In this document: piece after piece, positions 37,005-46,088 of the stretch | Numbering within the stretch: the first letter of the stretch is position 1 | Layout of the letters: each line of letters starts with the position of its first letter | Source: an uncultured Bacteroidales bacterium | GTDB taxonomy: Bacteria > Bacteroidota > Bacteroidia > Bacteroidales > WCHB1-69 | Reading direction: 5' to 3' | Length of the DNA stretch: 64,000 nucleotides | NCBI GenBank assembly: GCA_937949745.1 | Contig: CALECM010000059.1 | Location: forward strand, 1 to 64,000 | Made by a program: the position numbers and the translations under genes | Notes under the pieces: model-generated | Seen by the model: the letters and a program-made list of their open reading frames with translations, nothing else | What the model was told of the DNA's origin: nothing | Database searches by the model: none

Positions 37005-37517
37005 TTATCTTTTTTTAACGGGAATGAATATGTATTCTACGCATAATATTACTAACGAAGTAAATAATGTATTGGCTACAGAAACCCATAAGGTTCGTCC
37101 GAATTCCTTTAAGTTGAAAGTTTCCAGAAGGGTGATGGTGAAATGATGTATGAATACCAGGATCAGGGTGTAAAGTAACAGCCATTTGAAATCTTTTTCT
37201 CCCGGAACGGGCCTGTCGGGACCTTCCGGAGCATGGCGGCCGTTCAGCATATTGACAAGATAAGGTCTTACAAAAGCCACCAGTAAAGAAGCGGAAGCGT
37301 GTACTCCGTAAGTCATGGAAAAAATATCCACGATTAGTCCGGCGCCGAACGCGATCAGGTACTGGGCGGTTTTTGGTATTTCGAGCGGGAGTAATAAAAG
37401 AATGAGGATATAGATATAGGGGTTGATGAAACCGAAAAGGTGCACATGGTTACAAACCAGTACCTGGACGGCGATCAACAGGATAAACCTTACAATATTG
37501 ACAACGATCTTATTCAT
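37005..37517 (-). CDS. mreD: Rod shape-determining protein MreD
   Basis: The 170-residue protein is almost entirely hydrophobic, with about five membrane segments, as in MreD. It begins 8 bases inside the mreC gene, a typical translational coupling. MreD is an inner-membrane part of the elongasome that works with MreC to position cell-wall synthesis. The match relies on size, topology and linkage more than on a sharp motif. The penicillin-binding protein 2 and rodA genes that commonly follow are absent; tpiA follows instead. Confidence 0.85.
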   Translation of the reverse strand: MNKIVVNIVRFILLIAVQVLVCNHVHLFGFINPYIYILILLLLPLEIPKTAQYLIAFGAGLIVDIFSMTYGVHASASLLVAFVRPYLVNMLNGRHAPEGPDRPVPGEKDFKWLLLYTLILVFIHHFTITLLETFNLKEFGRTLWVSVANTLFTSLVILCVEYIFIPVKKR

Positions 37518-38352
37518 GTTTAAAATTTGATTTTAAACTGTCGATTTCGTTCTTATAGAGATTTTTCACGATATATACGGAATTGAGGTGGTTGAAATTG
37601 GTCGACAGTTTTAGCTTGATCGTGTAGAAGCTGTTTTTGGTATTGTTCTCGATCTCCGTTACGGTACCGATCATGATGTCTTTGGGAAATACGTTGGAAA
37701 ATCCGCTGGTGATCACGGAATCCCCGATATTGACCATAATATGTTGCGGTATGTCGTGTAAAAAGACGGTTTCCGGATCATGGTCCTCCCAGATCACCGT
37801 ACCGATCTGGTCGGCGGGCATTATCTTCGCGCTGATCCGGGTATCCGGATGAAGTACCGACATCACCGTGGCGAAATTGCTGGAAACATCATTCACAACA
37901 CCAACCACGCCTTGCGCGGAGAACACGGCCATGTCGAGATCGATACCTTCGTTTGTTCCTTTATCCAGAATAAGGTAATTATGTTTTTTTGTCGTGGTAT
38001 TATAGATCACATTGGCTGTCGTGTAATCGTAAAGCCGGATTCTTTTGTTTTTTTCATCCCTGGTTTCTTCGGTAAAAATAGTATCGGAAAAAAGGATGAA
38101 GTTATTATCCCGTTCACGTAAAAGTTCCATATTCTGTTCCAGTAAATTACGGTTCTCTTCCTCCAGACTGAAATGTTTTACCAGATTATTCCAGGATTTA
38201 TTTACCGGGTACGTTATCACACGGGCAATCCTTCCCATCATGAACCTGGGATAATGAATATGGTTATAGATCATGACGAAACAAATAATCTGCAAAATGA
38301 GGAATACGATAAAATGAAAGTTCCTTTTGAGAAATGCTACCAGATTATTCAT
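37510..38352 (-). CDS. mreC: Rod shape-determining protein MreC
   Basis: The 280-residue protein has one N-terminal membrane anchor (about 12-28), a coiled-coil section (about 60-85, with SLEEENRNLLEQNMELLRER) and the beta-barrel periplasmic domain with the family phrase GVVGVVNDVSSNFATVMSVLHPD and GLSNVFP-like VITSGFSNVFPKDI. MreC links cytosolic MreB to periplasmic wall synthases. mreB is not in front of it; the gene is first in its transcript with its own promoter at 38377. It overlaps mreD by 8 bases. Confidence 0.93.
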   Translation of the reverse strand: MNNLVAFLKRNFHFIVFLILQIICFVMIYNHIHYPRFMMGRIARVITYPVNKSWNNLVKHFSLEEENRNLLEQNMELLRERDNNFILFSDTIFTEETRDEKNKRIRLYDYTTANVIYNTTTKKHNYLILDKGTNEGIDLDMAVFSAQGVVGVVNDVSSNFATVMSVLHPDTRISAKIMPADQIGTVIWEDHDPETVFLHDIPQHIMVNIGDSVITSGFSNVFPKDIMIGTVTEIENNTKNSFYTIKLKLSTNFNHLNSVYIVKNLYKNEIDSLKSNFKHE

Positions 38353-38376
38353 CTTCTTAAACTGTTCTTTTAGGTT

Positions 38377-38385
38377 GCAAAAATA
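38377..38385 (-). promoter_or_regulatory. Promoter -7 element for mreC-mreD-tpiA
   Basis: TATTTTTGC on the minus strand lies 25 bp upstream of the mreC start codon. The promoter separates the mreCD pair from any mreB gene. Confidence 0.6.
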
Positions 38386-38442
38386 GGTAAAAAACAGATA
38401 CTTTTTTGGAGAATCAATAGTTTTAAATATCTTTTAAATAAC

Positions 38443-38451
38443 TATTTTTGC
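38443..38451 (+). promoter_or_regulatory. Promoter -7 element for mtgA-nadB
   Basis: TATTTTTGC ends directly before an ATG at 38452. Transcription would begin within the following few bases, so the true start codon must be the next ATG at 38473. Confidence 0.6.
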
Positions 38452-38472
38452 ATGCCGAAAATATTGATCAAT

Positions 38473-39273
38473 ATGGCGGGAAAAAAAAAGAAAAAATCGA
38501 AAACCGGAAATAAAAGCCTATTCAAAAGAATATTGCTCATAACAGGTAAAATCCTTCTGGCCATTTTTTTGCTAAGTATACTTTTGCCTCTGTCATATCG
38601 CTGGATCAATCCTCCGGTAACGCCGCTCATGGTGATCAGGAAAATTTCGGACAAAGCGCCTATTGAAAAAAAATGGATGGATATCGATCAAATTTCACCC
38701 CATATGATATCGTGCGCTATCGCGGCGGAAGATAATAATTTTCTGGGACACAGGGGGTTTGACTGGGGAGCTATCCAAAAAGCCATTAATGAAAGAGAAA
38801 GCGGGAAACGGAAAAGAGGCGCCAGTACCATATCCCAACAAACAGCCAAGAATGTCTTTTTGTGGCCGAATCAATCATGGGTACGCAAAGGGCTGGAAAC
38901 TTATTTTACTTTTCTGATCGAACTTTTCTGGAGTAAGGAGCGTATCATGGAAGTTTACCTGAATGTTATCGAGATGGGGAACGGGATTTATGGCGCGGAA
39001 GCGGCAGCCCGGCATTATTTTAAAAAACCGGCGAAAGATCTTACACTCAAACAGTCGGCCCTGATCACGGCAGCATATCCGGATCCTCGTCACCGTAATC
39101 CGGCCAATCCGTCCGCTTATCTTCGGAATCAATCGGACCGTATCACGGCTCTTACCCGGAAGATCGGAAAGATCGGCTTTGACCCGGTAAGTATCAAAAA
39201 GGCGAGGGAGAGATATAAAGCCCGGGAAGCGGAACGGCGAAAGAAAAATGATGGGAAATTATTAAACATTTAA
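38473..39273 (+). CDS. mtgA: Monofunctional peptidoglycan glycosyltransferase
   Basis: The 266-residue enzyme polymerises lipid II into glycan strands. After a lysine-rich start and one membrane anchor (about 22-40) comes a GT51 domain with the catalytic motif AAEDNNFLGHRGFDW (normally EDxxFxxHxG), then RGASTISQQTAKNVFLW, WSKERIMEVYLNVIEMGNGIYG and KSALITAAYPDP-like QSALITAAYPDPRHRNP. There is no transpeptidase domain, so it is a class with only the transferase function. The start at 38473 is chosen from the promoter position. nadB begins 2 bases after its stop codon. Confidence 0.95.
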   Translation: MAGKKKKKSKTGNKSLFKRILLITGKILLAIFLLSILLPLSYRWINPPVTPLMVIRKISDKAPIEKKWMDIDQISPHMISCAIAAEDNNFLGHRGFDWGAIQKAINERESGKRKRGASTISQQTAKNVFLWPNQSWVRKGLETYFTFLIELFWSKERIMEVYLNVIEMGNGIYGAEAAARHYFKKPAKDLTLKQSALITAAYPDPRHRNPANPSAYLRNQSDRITALTRKIGKIGFDPVSIKKARERYKAREAERRKKNDGKLLNI

Positions 39274-39274
39274 T

Positions 39275-40870
39275 ATGCGCAAAAAGGTTGATTTTTTAGT
39301 GATAGGTTCGGGTATCGCCGGCTTATGTTTCGCCCTTAAGGCTGCCAACTACGGCAAAGTATGTATCGTGACCAAAGCCAAGATGGATGATACGGCGACC
39401 AAATATGCACAGGGAGGCATAGCGGCCGTTATTTACCATCCGGATACCTATGAAAAACATATCGAAGATACCATGATCGCCGGAGATTCCCTTTCCGACC
39501 GCAAAATTGTGGAACTGACCATCCGCGAGTCTACCGAAAGGGTGATGGAACTGGTAGAGTGGGGTGTGGATTTTGATAAGACCAAATCAGGCAAATTTTC
39601 GCTGGCGAAGGAAGGAGGCCACTCCGAATACCGGGTGCTCCACCATAAAGATATTACCGGACTGGAGATAGAGCAGAAACTGATTCTCGCGGTGAAAAAC
39701 CATCCTAATATCGAGTTATGGGAAGAACAGCTGGCCGTGGAGATCATTACACAACACCACCTTGGAATCGAAGTGAATCGCCGCACGCCGGATATTACCT
39801 GTTACGGCGCCTATATTTATAATCCCGTTACCCAAAAAACCAATACCGTTTTGTCGAAGATTACCATGCTGGCCACCGGAGGTATCGGGAATGTATACAG
39901 CAATACCACGAATCCTTCTATTTCAACCGGAGACGGCATTGCCATGGCATACAGAGCCAAAGGAAAGGTTCGCGGAATGGAATTCGTGCAGTTTCATCCG
40001 ACCTCATTATATAATCCGAAAGAATCACCTTCTTTTCTTATTACGGAGGCGTTGCGTGGGGCGGGGGCGATCCTGAAGGATAGCAAAGGCGTGGAGTTCA
40101 TGGATAAATATGATTCCCGTAAATCCCTTGCCCCAAGGGATATTGTGGCCAGGGCGATCGACAATGAGATGAAGATCAGCGGAAGTGATTATGTATTCCT
40201 GGATGCCACTTCCGTTCCCAAGCATAAAATTTTCGACCATTTTCCTAATATTTATGCCAAATGCTTAAGTATCGGGATTGATATTACCAAAGATATGATT
40301 CCGGTGGTACCGGCGGCACATTATTCATGCGGAGGAATTACGACCAATGAATGGGGACAAACCTCCATCGAGAATCTTTATGCTTCCGGAGAGTGCGCAT
40401 CTACGGGTTTGCACGGGGCTAACCGATTGGCATCCAATTCATTGTTGGAAGCTTTAGTCTTTTCGCACCGGGCATTCCTTAATTCTGTAAAGATTTTTAA
40501 AAACATTGAATATTGCGACAGTATACCGGAATGGAATAGTGAAGGTACCGTGTTAAATGAAGAAATGGTACTGATCACTTCTTCCAAGAAAGAGCTGCAA
40601 AGCCTGATGTCCAATTATGTAGGTATAGTTCGTTCCAATCTGAGGTTACAACGGGCCTTCGACCGTTTGCAAATCCTTTTTACGGAAACGGAAGAACTAT
40701 ATAAAAAATCCAAATTAAGTCCGGATATTTGTGAATTAAGGAATATGATCAACGTGGGTTACCTGATCATCAGACACGCCATGGCGCGTCATGAAAGCCG
40801 GGGATTGCATTATTCTCTCGATTATCCGGGACACCTGGATGAAAATCCTGTGGTAAAAGATGATCTGTAA
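39275..40870 (+). CDS. nadB: L-aspartate oxidase
   Basis: The 531-residue flavoenzyme oxidises L-aspartate to iminoaspartate, the first step of de novo NAD synthesis; under anaerobic conditions fumarate can take the electrons. The FAD-binding motif GSGIAGLCFA lies at residues 10-19. The covalent-type succinate dehydrogenase-like substrate region reads KYAQGGIAAV (about 46) and HYSCGGI and GLHGANRLASNSLLEALVF mark the second half. It starts two bases after the mtgA stop codon. The other NAD genes (nadA, nadC) are not in the window. Confidence 0.96.
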   Translation: MRKKVDFLVIGSGIAGLCFALKAANYGKVCIVTKAKMDDTATKYAQGGIAAVIYHPDTYEKHIEDTMIAGDSLSDRKIVELTIRESTERVMELVEWGVDFDKTKSGKFSLAKEGGHSEYRVLHHKDITGLEIEQKLILAVKNHPNIELWEEQLAVEIITQHHLGIEVNRRTPDITCYGAYIYNPVTQKTNTVLSKITMLATGGIGNVYSNTTNPSISTGDGIAMAYRAKGKVRGMEFVQFHPTSLYNPKESPSFLITEALRGAGAILKDSKGVEFMDKYDSRKSLAPRDIVARAIDNEMKISGSDYVFLDATSVPKHKIFDHFPNIYAKCLSIGIDITKDMIPVVPAAHYSCGGITTNEWGQTSIENLYASGECASTGLHGANRLASNSLLEALVFSHRAFLNSVKIFKNIEYCDSIPEWNSEGTVLNEEMVLITSSKKELQSLMSNYVGIVRSNLRLQRAFDRLQILFTETEELYKKSKLSPDICELRNMINVGYLIIRHAMARHESRGLHYSLDYPGHLDENPVVKDDL

Positions 40871-40884
40871 ACACTAATATAACT

Positions 40885-41637
40885 ATGATATCTAAAAATA
40901 ATATAAACCGCCTCCGGCAGTTGCACCAGAAAAAATACCGCGAGGAAACCTCTCTGTTTCCGGTGGAAGGAAATAAGTCCGTAATCGAATTGGTACAATC
41001 CGGATGGACGGTAAAAGAACTCTACGCGACACCGGAATGGATCGATGATCATCGGAATATAATACCTGTGGATGTTGAACCGGTAGCCGTTTCGCTTAAA
41101 GAAATGGAAAGGATCAGCGCATGGAAGGCTCCGCAGGAAGTATTGGCTGTAGCCCTGAATGAAGCTTTAGATTTGAAAAGTATTGATCCGGAGAATGTAT
41201 TATGGATACTCGACGGAATCCGTGATCCCGGTAATCTGGGCACGATCATCAGGACTGCCGACTGGTTCGGATACAAACAGATATTGTGTTCTCCCGATAC
41301 GGTAGAATTAACCAACCCGAAAACGATACAGGCTACAATGGGTTCCTTTACCCGGGTTAAAGTTTATTATGCTCCGCTACATGATTACCTTGCGACATTG
41401 GGAGAAGGGATACCGGTTTACGGGACTTTCATGGAAGGTACGCCGTTGCAGGAGATTAAGTTTCAAAATACCGACCGTATCATTATCGGAAATGAAGCAC
41501 ACGGCATTTCCGGTGACCTTATTCATTATATAACCCGGAAGATTACCATCCCGAATCCTCTGGCAGGTTCCCGACAGACAGAATCCCTGAATGCCGCCAT
41601 AGCAGCTGCTATTATCATGTTCCGGTCTCTCAGTTAA
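40885..41637 (+). CDS. TrmH/SpoU family RNA 2'-O-methyltransferase
   Basis: The 250-residue protein has the SpoU knot motifs LDGIRDPGNLGTIIRTADWFG (motif 1, first 20 residues shown in part), IIIGNEAHGIS (motif 2) and IPNPLAGSRQTESLNAAIA (motif 3), which bind S-adenosylmethionine in a trefoil knot. An N-terminal substrate-binding domain (about 1-95) is present, as in RlmB- and TsnR-like enzymes. The target nucleotide in rRNA or tRNA cannot be told. It lies 14 bp after nadB and is probably in the same transcript. Confidence 0.9.
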   Translation: MISKNNINRLRQLHQKKYREETSLFPVEGNKSVIELVQSGWTVKELYATPEWIDDHRNIIPVDVEPVAVSLKEMERISAWKAPQEVLAVALNEALDLKSIDPENVLWILDGIRDPGNLGTIIRTADWFGYKQILCSPDTVELTNPKTIQATMGSFTRVKVYYAPLHDYLATLGEGIPVYGTFMEGTPLQEIKFQNTDRIIIGNEAHGISGDLIHYITRKITIPNPLAGSRQTESLNAAIAAAIIMFRSLS

Positions 41638-41733
41638 ATTTCATTTATTAATCCGTGATCAAATATCCGTTAGCTTATTATCCGGTATTTAATGAAGATT
41701 TTGTTACATGATACCGGCTAATTAATCTTTATG

Positions 41734-41742
41734 TATTTTTGC
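41734..41742 (+). promoter_or_regulatory. Promoter -7 element for rnr
   Basis: TATTTTTGC lies 55 bp upstream of the ATG at 41798. Confidence 0.55.
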
Positions 41743-41797
41743 ATATTAATAAATATAATCGACCGCTTATTTAAAAAAAAATGGAATTTTCCAAAGA

Positions 41798-43960
41798 ATG
41801 AATAAAAAGAATCATAAAAAGAAAGATACCAATAGTATCGAGAAAAGAATTGTGGAAGTGTTTTCCGCCGGGGAAGGTATTAAGTATAATTATAAACAGG
41901 TAGCTGCGAAAATCAATATTTTCGATAAGGAAGGCAGGGAAAAAGTAAAAAAGATCATCAGCGATTTCGTAGATGCCAATATTTTGTCGAATGCCGGACG
42001 CGGTAAATATAAAATCAATGCCAAATATCTTAATAAAGAATTTACAGGTAAAAATTATCTGACCGGTACAATCCAAATGACATCGGGAGGCCTGGCGTTC
42101 CTTATTCCGGATGATCGTGAAAATGAAGATGTCTTTATCGCGGATGGAAATATCGGTAACGCGCTTCATAATGATAAAGTAAAGGTGCTGGTATTCCCCG
42201 TTCGCCGTAAAAAAGGCCCGGAAGGACAGGTGGTGGAAGTGGTGGAAAGAAGTAAAAAACAGATAGTGGGTACGATCAGCATCAAAAAAGATATCGCTTA
42301 TTTTATTCCGGATAATCCTTGTTTCCGGCGTGATCTCCTGATTCCCGGAAGATCGTTGAAAGGAGCCAGGTCGGGGGATAAAGTAGTGGTAAGAATCGTA
42401 GACTGGGTGGAAGGTACCCGCAGTCCGTTGGGTGAAGTGTTGCACGTTTTGGGTAAACCGGGAAATAATGATGTGGAAATGAACGCGATCCTGGCGGAAT
42501 ATAATTTCCCGCTCTCTTTTCCCGATGACGTGGAAAAAGAGGCGGTGAAGATGAATAAACCGATCAGTGACAAAGAGATATCCAAACGCCGTGATTTTCG
42601 CAATATCATTACTTTTACCATAGATCCTGCGGACGCGAAAGATTTTGACGATGCCATATCCTACCAGAAACTGGAGAACGGACTGCACAGGGTAGGAGTT
42701 CACATTGCCGATGTATCTTACTACGTAAGGCCGGGATCCGCGCTTGACCAGGAAGCTTATATGCGGGGAACTTCCGTTTATCTGGTCGACCGTACTATTC
42801 CGATGCTTCCGGAAATATTGTCCAATAACCTTTGCTCACTCCGTCCCCGTGAAGATAAGCTTTGTTACAGCGCGGTGTTTGATCTGGATGATGAAGCCAA
42901 GATACATAAAGAATGGTTCGGCAGGACCGTCATTAATTCGGACCAACGTTTTTCCTATGAAGAAGTCCAGGATATTATCGAACGGAATCAGGGTGAAATG
43001 AGTGAATATATTCTTCCTGTTCACGGACTGGCACAATGCTTACGGAAAAAACGAATGGATAATAACGCCATCCAGTTTGAAACCGAAGAAGTAAAATTTA
43101 AACTCGATGAAAACGGCAAACCTGTCGGTTTATATCTTAAAGTACAGAAAGAAGCCCACTTCCTGATCGAGGAATTCATGCTGCTGGCTAATAAGAAAGT
43201 TGCGGAGAAGATCGGGAGAAAGACAGGTAAAAATAAAGAAATCAAGACTTTCGTTTATCGTATCCATGACGAACCGGTCAGTGATAAACTGGAAACCTTT
43301 AAAGCATTCGCCGGTAAACTGGGTTTCGACTTGAAAACTTCTTCCCGCAAGGCACTGGCCTCTTCTTTTAATAATATGTTCCGGGAATCTAAAAATAGCG
43401 GTGAGTATGATATGCTGAATAAGTTATCGATCCGGTTAATGGCCAGAGCGGTTTATTCGACTCATAATATCGGGCATTACGGCCTTGCTTTTCCTTATTA
43501 TACGCATTTTACTTCTCCCATCCGGCGTTACCCCGATCTGATGGTGCACCGCCTTTTTGATGCGTACCTGCATCAGGAACCATCGGCAAACCAGGATGAA
43601 TACGAAGTATTTTGCAAGCATTCTTCCAAAATGGAACAACTGGCTACGGAAGCGGAACGCGCATCTGTAAAATACAAACAGACCGAATACTTATCCGATA
43701 AAATAGGGGAAGTTTTTGCGGCTACCGTCAGCGGAATATCCAAATGGGGTGTTTATGCCGAACTGGATGAATCCAAGTGTGAAGGAATGATTCCGATGAG
43801 AAGATTTGATGACGACTTTTATTATATCGACGAAGAAAACTATACGCTGGTCGGTCTGCATCACGGCAGGTCATTGCGTTTCGGGGATAAAATCAAGGTT
43901 AAGGTAACGGAAGTGGATTTGTTAAGGAAGCTGATCACCTTCGACCGGTATGAAGATTAA
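41798..43960 (+). CDS. rnr: Ribonuclease R
   Basis: The 720-residue 3'-5' exoribonuclease degrades structured RNA. An N-terminal helix-turn-helix-like region and cold-shock domains (about 1-240) precede the RNB catalytic domain (about 265-590) with the aspartate-rich site TIDPADAKDFDDAIS near 271-285 and the family motif HFTSPIRRYPDLMVHR near 569. A C-terminal S1 domain (about 635-715, GVYAELDESKCEGMIP) completes the enzyme. It stands alone, with its own promoter, and converges with the sulfatase gene. Confidence 0.97.
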   Translation: MNKKNHKKKDTNSIEKRIVEVFSAGEGIKYNYKQVAAKINIFDKEGREKVKKIISDFVDANILSNAGRGKYKINAKYLNKEFTGKNYLTGTIQMTSGGLAFLIPDDRENEDVFIADGNIGNALHNDKVKVLVFPVRRKKGPEGQVVEVVERSKKQIVGTISIKKDIAYFIPDNPCFRRDLLIPGRSLKGARSGDKVVVRIVDWVEGTRSPLGEVLHVLGKPGNNDVEMNAILAEYNFPLSFPDDVEKEAVKMNKPISDKEISKRRDFRNIITFTIDPADAKDFDDAISYQKLENGLHRVGVHIADVSYYVRPGSALDQEAYMRGTSVYLVDRTIPMLPEILSNNLCSLRPREDKLCYSAVFDLDDEAKIHKEWFGRTVINSDQRFSYEEVQDIIERNQGEMSEYILPVHGLAQCLRKKRMDNNAIQFETEEVKFKLDENGKPVGLYLKVQKEAHFLIEEFMLLANKKVAEKIGRKTGKNKEIKTFVYRIHDEPVSDKLETFKAFAGKLGFDLKTSSRKALASSFNNMFRESKNSGEYDMLNKLSIRLMARAVYSTHNIGHYGLAFPYYTHFTSPIRRYPDLMVHRLFDAYLHQEPSANQDEYEVFCKHSSKMEQLATEAERASVKYKQTEYLSDKIGEVFAATVSGISKWGVYAELDESKCEGMIPMRRFDDDFYYIDEENYTLVGLHHGRSLRFGDKIKVKVTEVDLLRKLITFDRYED

Positions 43961-44007
43961 AAATATCTTCGGCTAATACCCGGGTATCTTTTTAAATATA
44001 AACCGAG

Positions 44008-45972
44008 TTATTTTTCTCTCCTGTAAATAAGCCGGTTGTCGATCATCCGGTTTTGGTACTGCTGGATATAAGCCCGCAGGTAATCATATAATCTGGTAAC
44101 CAATTCCGGATGCTCCTGTTCAATATGTTCCCGCATAAAAGGATCCTTTTCGAGATCATATAAACCCAGCAACTCAAGTTCTTCGTTATAAAGAATCACG
44201 TATTGCTGATAATATACGTGGTGGACATTTCCCACATAATTCACGGCAATATGTTCTTTTGCGGTATCCAGGGCGTTTTGCCCGAAAGCGATAAAAGCAC
44301 GGTCGTAATGTAAGGTTTCCAATATCGTAGGCATGATATCGCTTTGCTGCGCCACGTAAGGATATATTTTCGGTTCCGGGTTCTGGGGATCAAAGAATAT
44401 TACAGGTACCGACATTTGGCCGACGCTGTTCTGGTTCTCGGGAAATGCCGGGTTATTGGCGTGATCCGCCGTAATGACGAATAGGGTATTTTCGAACCAG
44501 GGCTGGCGGGAAGCGGTTTCGAAAAAACGGCGTAACGCATAGTCGGTATAACCGATGCAACGCTGAAGCGGAGACGGTCCCTCTTTGAATACGCCATCAT
44601 ATTTTTCAGGTAGAATATAAGGATGGTGGGAAGATAAGGTGAAAACGACCGAACAGAAGGGTTCGCTGACTTTGGTCAGTTCGGTGGCCATATATTGCAG
44701 GAACTCTTCATCCCAGATACCCCAGCCGCCTTTGGCAGCCGGATGGGCCGTAACATAATCTTCTTCCGCGTAAGAGTGATCAAAACCATTGAGGTGCATG
44801 AACGACCAGAAACCCATGGAGGCACGGTGAGCGCCGTGGAAAAAAGAGGTGTGGTAATTTTTTTCTTTCAGAAGAGTGCCGATCCCTTCAAGGAAGTTTC
44901 CTGAGAACGGGGAAAGTATGTAAGGGTCTTTCATGAACGGAACGGAAGCCACGACCGAGGGCAGGGCGTCAATGGATTTTCGTCCGTTGGCATAAGAATA
45001 CCGGAAAGTAGTGCTGTATTGTAAAAGGGAGTCGATAAACGGCGTATAACCTTCATATTGACCGTTATCAAGATGTTTGTTCAATGAGCCGACAAACTCG
45101 CGGGAAAAACTTTCCCAGATGATGATCACCACATTCCTTGGCGAAAATTCTTTGTTGTCTTGCGGATAATGTACGGGACTATATATCTTTTCCAATTCTT
45201 CTTCCGAATCGAAATAAACCACTCTCCGGGGTGTTGTTCTTCCAATGGTCTTAATAATGGTAAACGGTGTATTCTGGACAATGGCCACTTCTAAAGTCCT
45301 CTCTACATAATTTCCCGCATCGCTGGAAGTAAGTGGCCGGCTGTGGTTGCGGAAATCTCCGCGGATACCCACGAACCAGATTAAAACTACTACGGCAATT
45401 CCCGCAAAGTTAATCGCTCCGTATTTGATCCAGCCGGATTTGCCGGTAGGCCTGGCATCCGGTTTGATCTTCAAATATAAGACAGCAAGTAAAAAAAGGA
45501 AAACGATCCATATCAGGGCGATGTACCAGAAATCGGCGATCATGTCCAGTATAAGTCCCGCGAGACTTCCTTCGCCTTTAAACTCCCGGAATATGGAGGA
45601 ATTGGTCCGTCGCATTGTAAACTGAAAATATCCCATGTCGATACAATTCATCATCAGGGCAATACCATTGGAAAATACGAACCAATATTTAATGATCTTT
45701 TGAAGCGTGGGGCGGGATCTGTAACGGAAACTCAACAGCACCGCTACCAGATATACTGAGTTGACCATCAGTACGGCAGCCAGGTCGAAACGCAAACCGC
45801 CTGCCATCATGCGCAGGAATTGCCGGAAAGTGATATCGGGATAAATATCGAGATTGAAAAGATAGAACAATATTCGGCAAATAGAAAATAATACCATCAC
45901 AAGGGTGATATTTCCCAAAAGGGCCAGCCAGGTATTGGTTTCTTTATTAGTGAGTTTGATACTCTTCTTCAT
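44008..45972 (-). CDS. LtaS-like membrane sulfatase/phosphoglycerol transferase family protein
   Basis: The 654-residue protein has five N-terminal membrane segments (within about residues 15-215) and an outward-facing alkaline phosphatase-type sulfatase domain. Readable site residues are the glutamate in VVIIWESFSREF (near 285), a likely serine nucleophile in NGRKSIDALPSV (near 332) and the metal ligands in VITADHANN (near 505) and SSHHPY. LtaS itself transfers glycerol phosphate in Gram-positives; relatives in Bacteroidetes may modify lipids or glycans with phosphoethanolamine or phosphoglycerol, so the substrate is unknown. It has its own promoter at 46017. Confidence 0.88.
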   Translation of the reverse strand: MKKSIKLTNKETNTWLALLGNITLVMVLFSICRILFYLFNLDIYPDITFRQFLRMMAGGLRFDLAAVLMVNSVYLVAVLLSFRYRSRPTLQKIIKYWFVFSNGIALMMNCIDMGYFQFTMRRTNSSIFREFKGEGSLAGLILDMIADFWYIALIWIVFLFLLAVLYLKIKPDARPTGKSGWIKYGAINFAGIAVVVLIWFVGIRGDFRNHSRPLTSSDAGNYVERTLEVAIVQNTPFTIIKTIGRTTPRRVVYFDSEEELEKIYSPVHYPQDNKEFSPRNVVIIIWESFSREFVGSLNKHLDNGQYEGYTPFIDSLLQYSTTFRYSYANGRKSIDALPSVVASVPFMKDPYILSPFSGNFLEGIGTLLKEKNYHTSFFHGAHRASMGFWSFMHLNGFDHSYAEEDYVTAHPAAKGGWGIWDEEFLQYMATELTKVSEPFCSVVFTLSSHHPYILPEKYDGVFKEGPSPLQRCIGYTDYALRRFFETASRQPWFENTLFVITADHANNPAFPENQNSVGQMSVPVIFFDPQNPEPKIYPYVAQQSDIMPTILETLHYDRAFIAFGQNALDTAKEHIAVNYVGNVHHVYYQQYVILYNEELELLGLYDLEKDPFMREHIEQEHPELVTRLYDYLRAYIQQYQNRMIDNRLIYRREK

Positions 45973-46016
45973 TCCATGGGATGGTGAAAACAGATAGAAT
46001 AGTGATAAATAACGTA

Positions 46017-46024
46017 CAAAAATA
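46017..46024 (-). promoter_or_regulatory. Promoter -7 element for the LtaS-like gene
   Basis: TATTTTTG on the minus strand lies 45 bp upstream of the ATG at 45972. Confidence 0.55.
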
Positions 46025-46088
46025 CGAATAATTATAGAGGCTTGCCGAATTGGCCTTATATTTTAAATAGGAAGGATATGTCAGGAAA

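Noticed and set aside
43961..44007. Short palindrome ATACCCGGGTAT between rnr and the LtaS-like gene as terminator
   Set aside because: It has no loop room and only a weak T-tract, so a hairpin terminator is not convincing.
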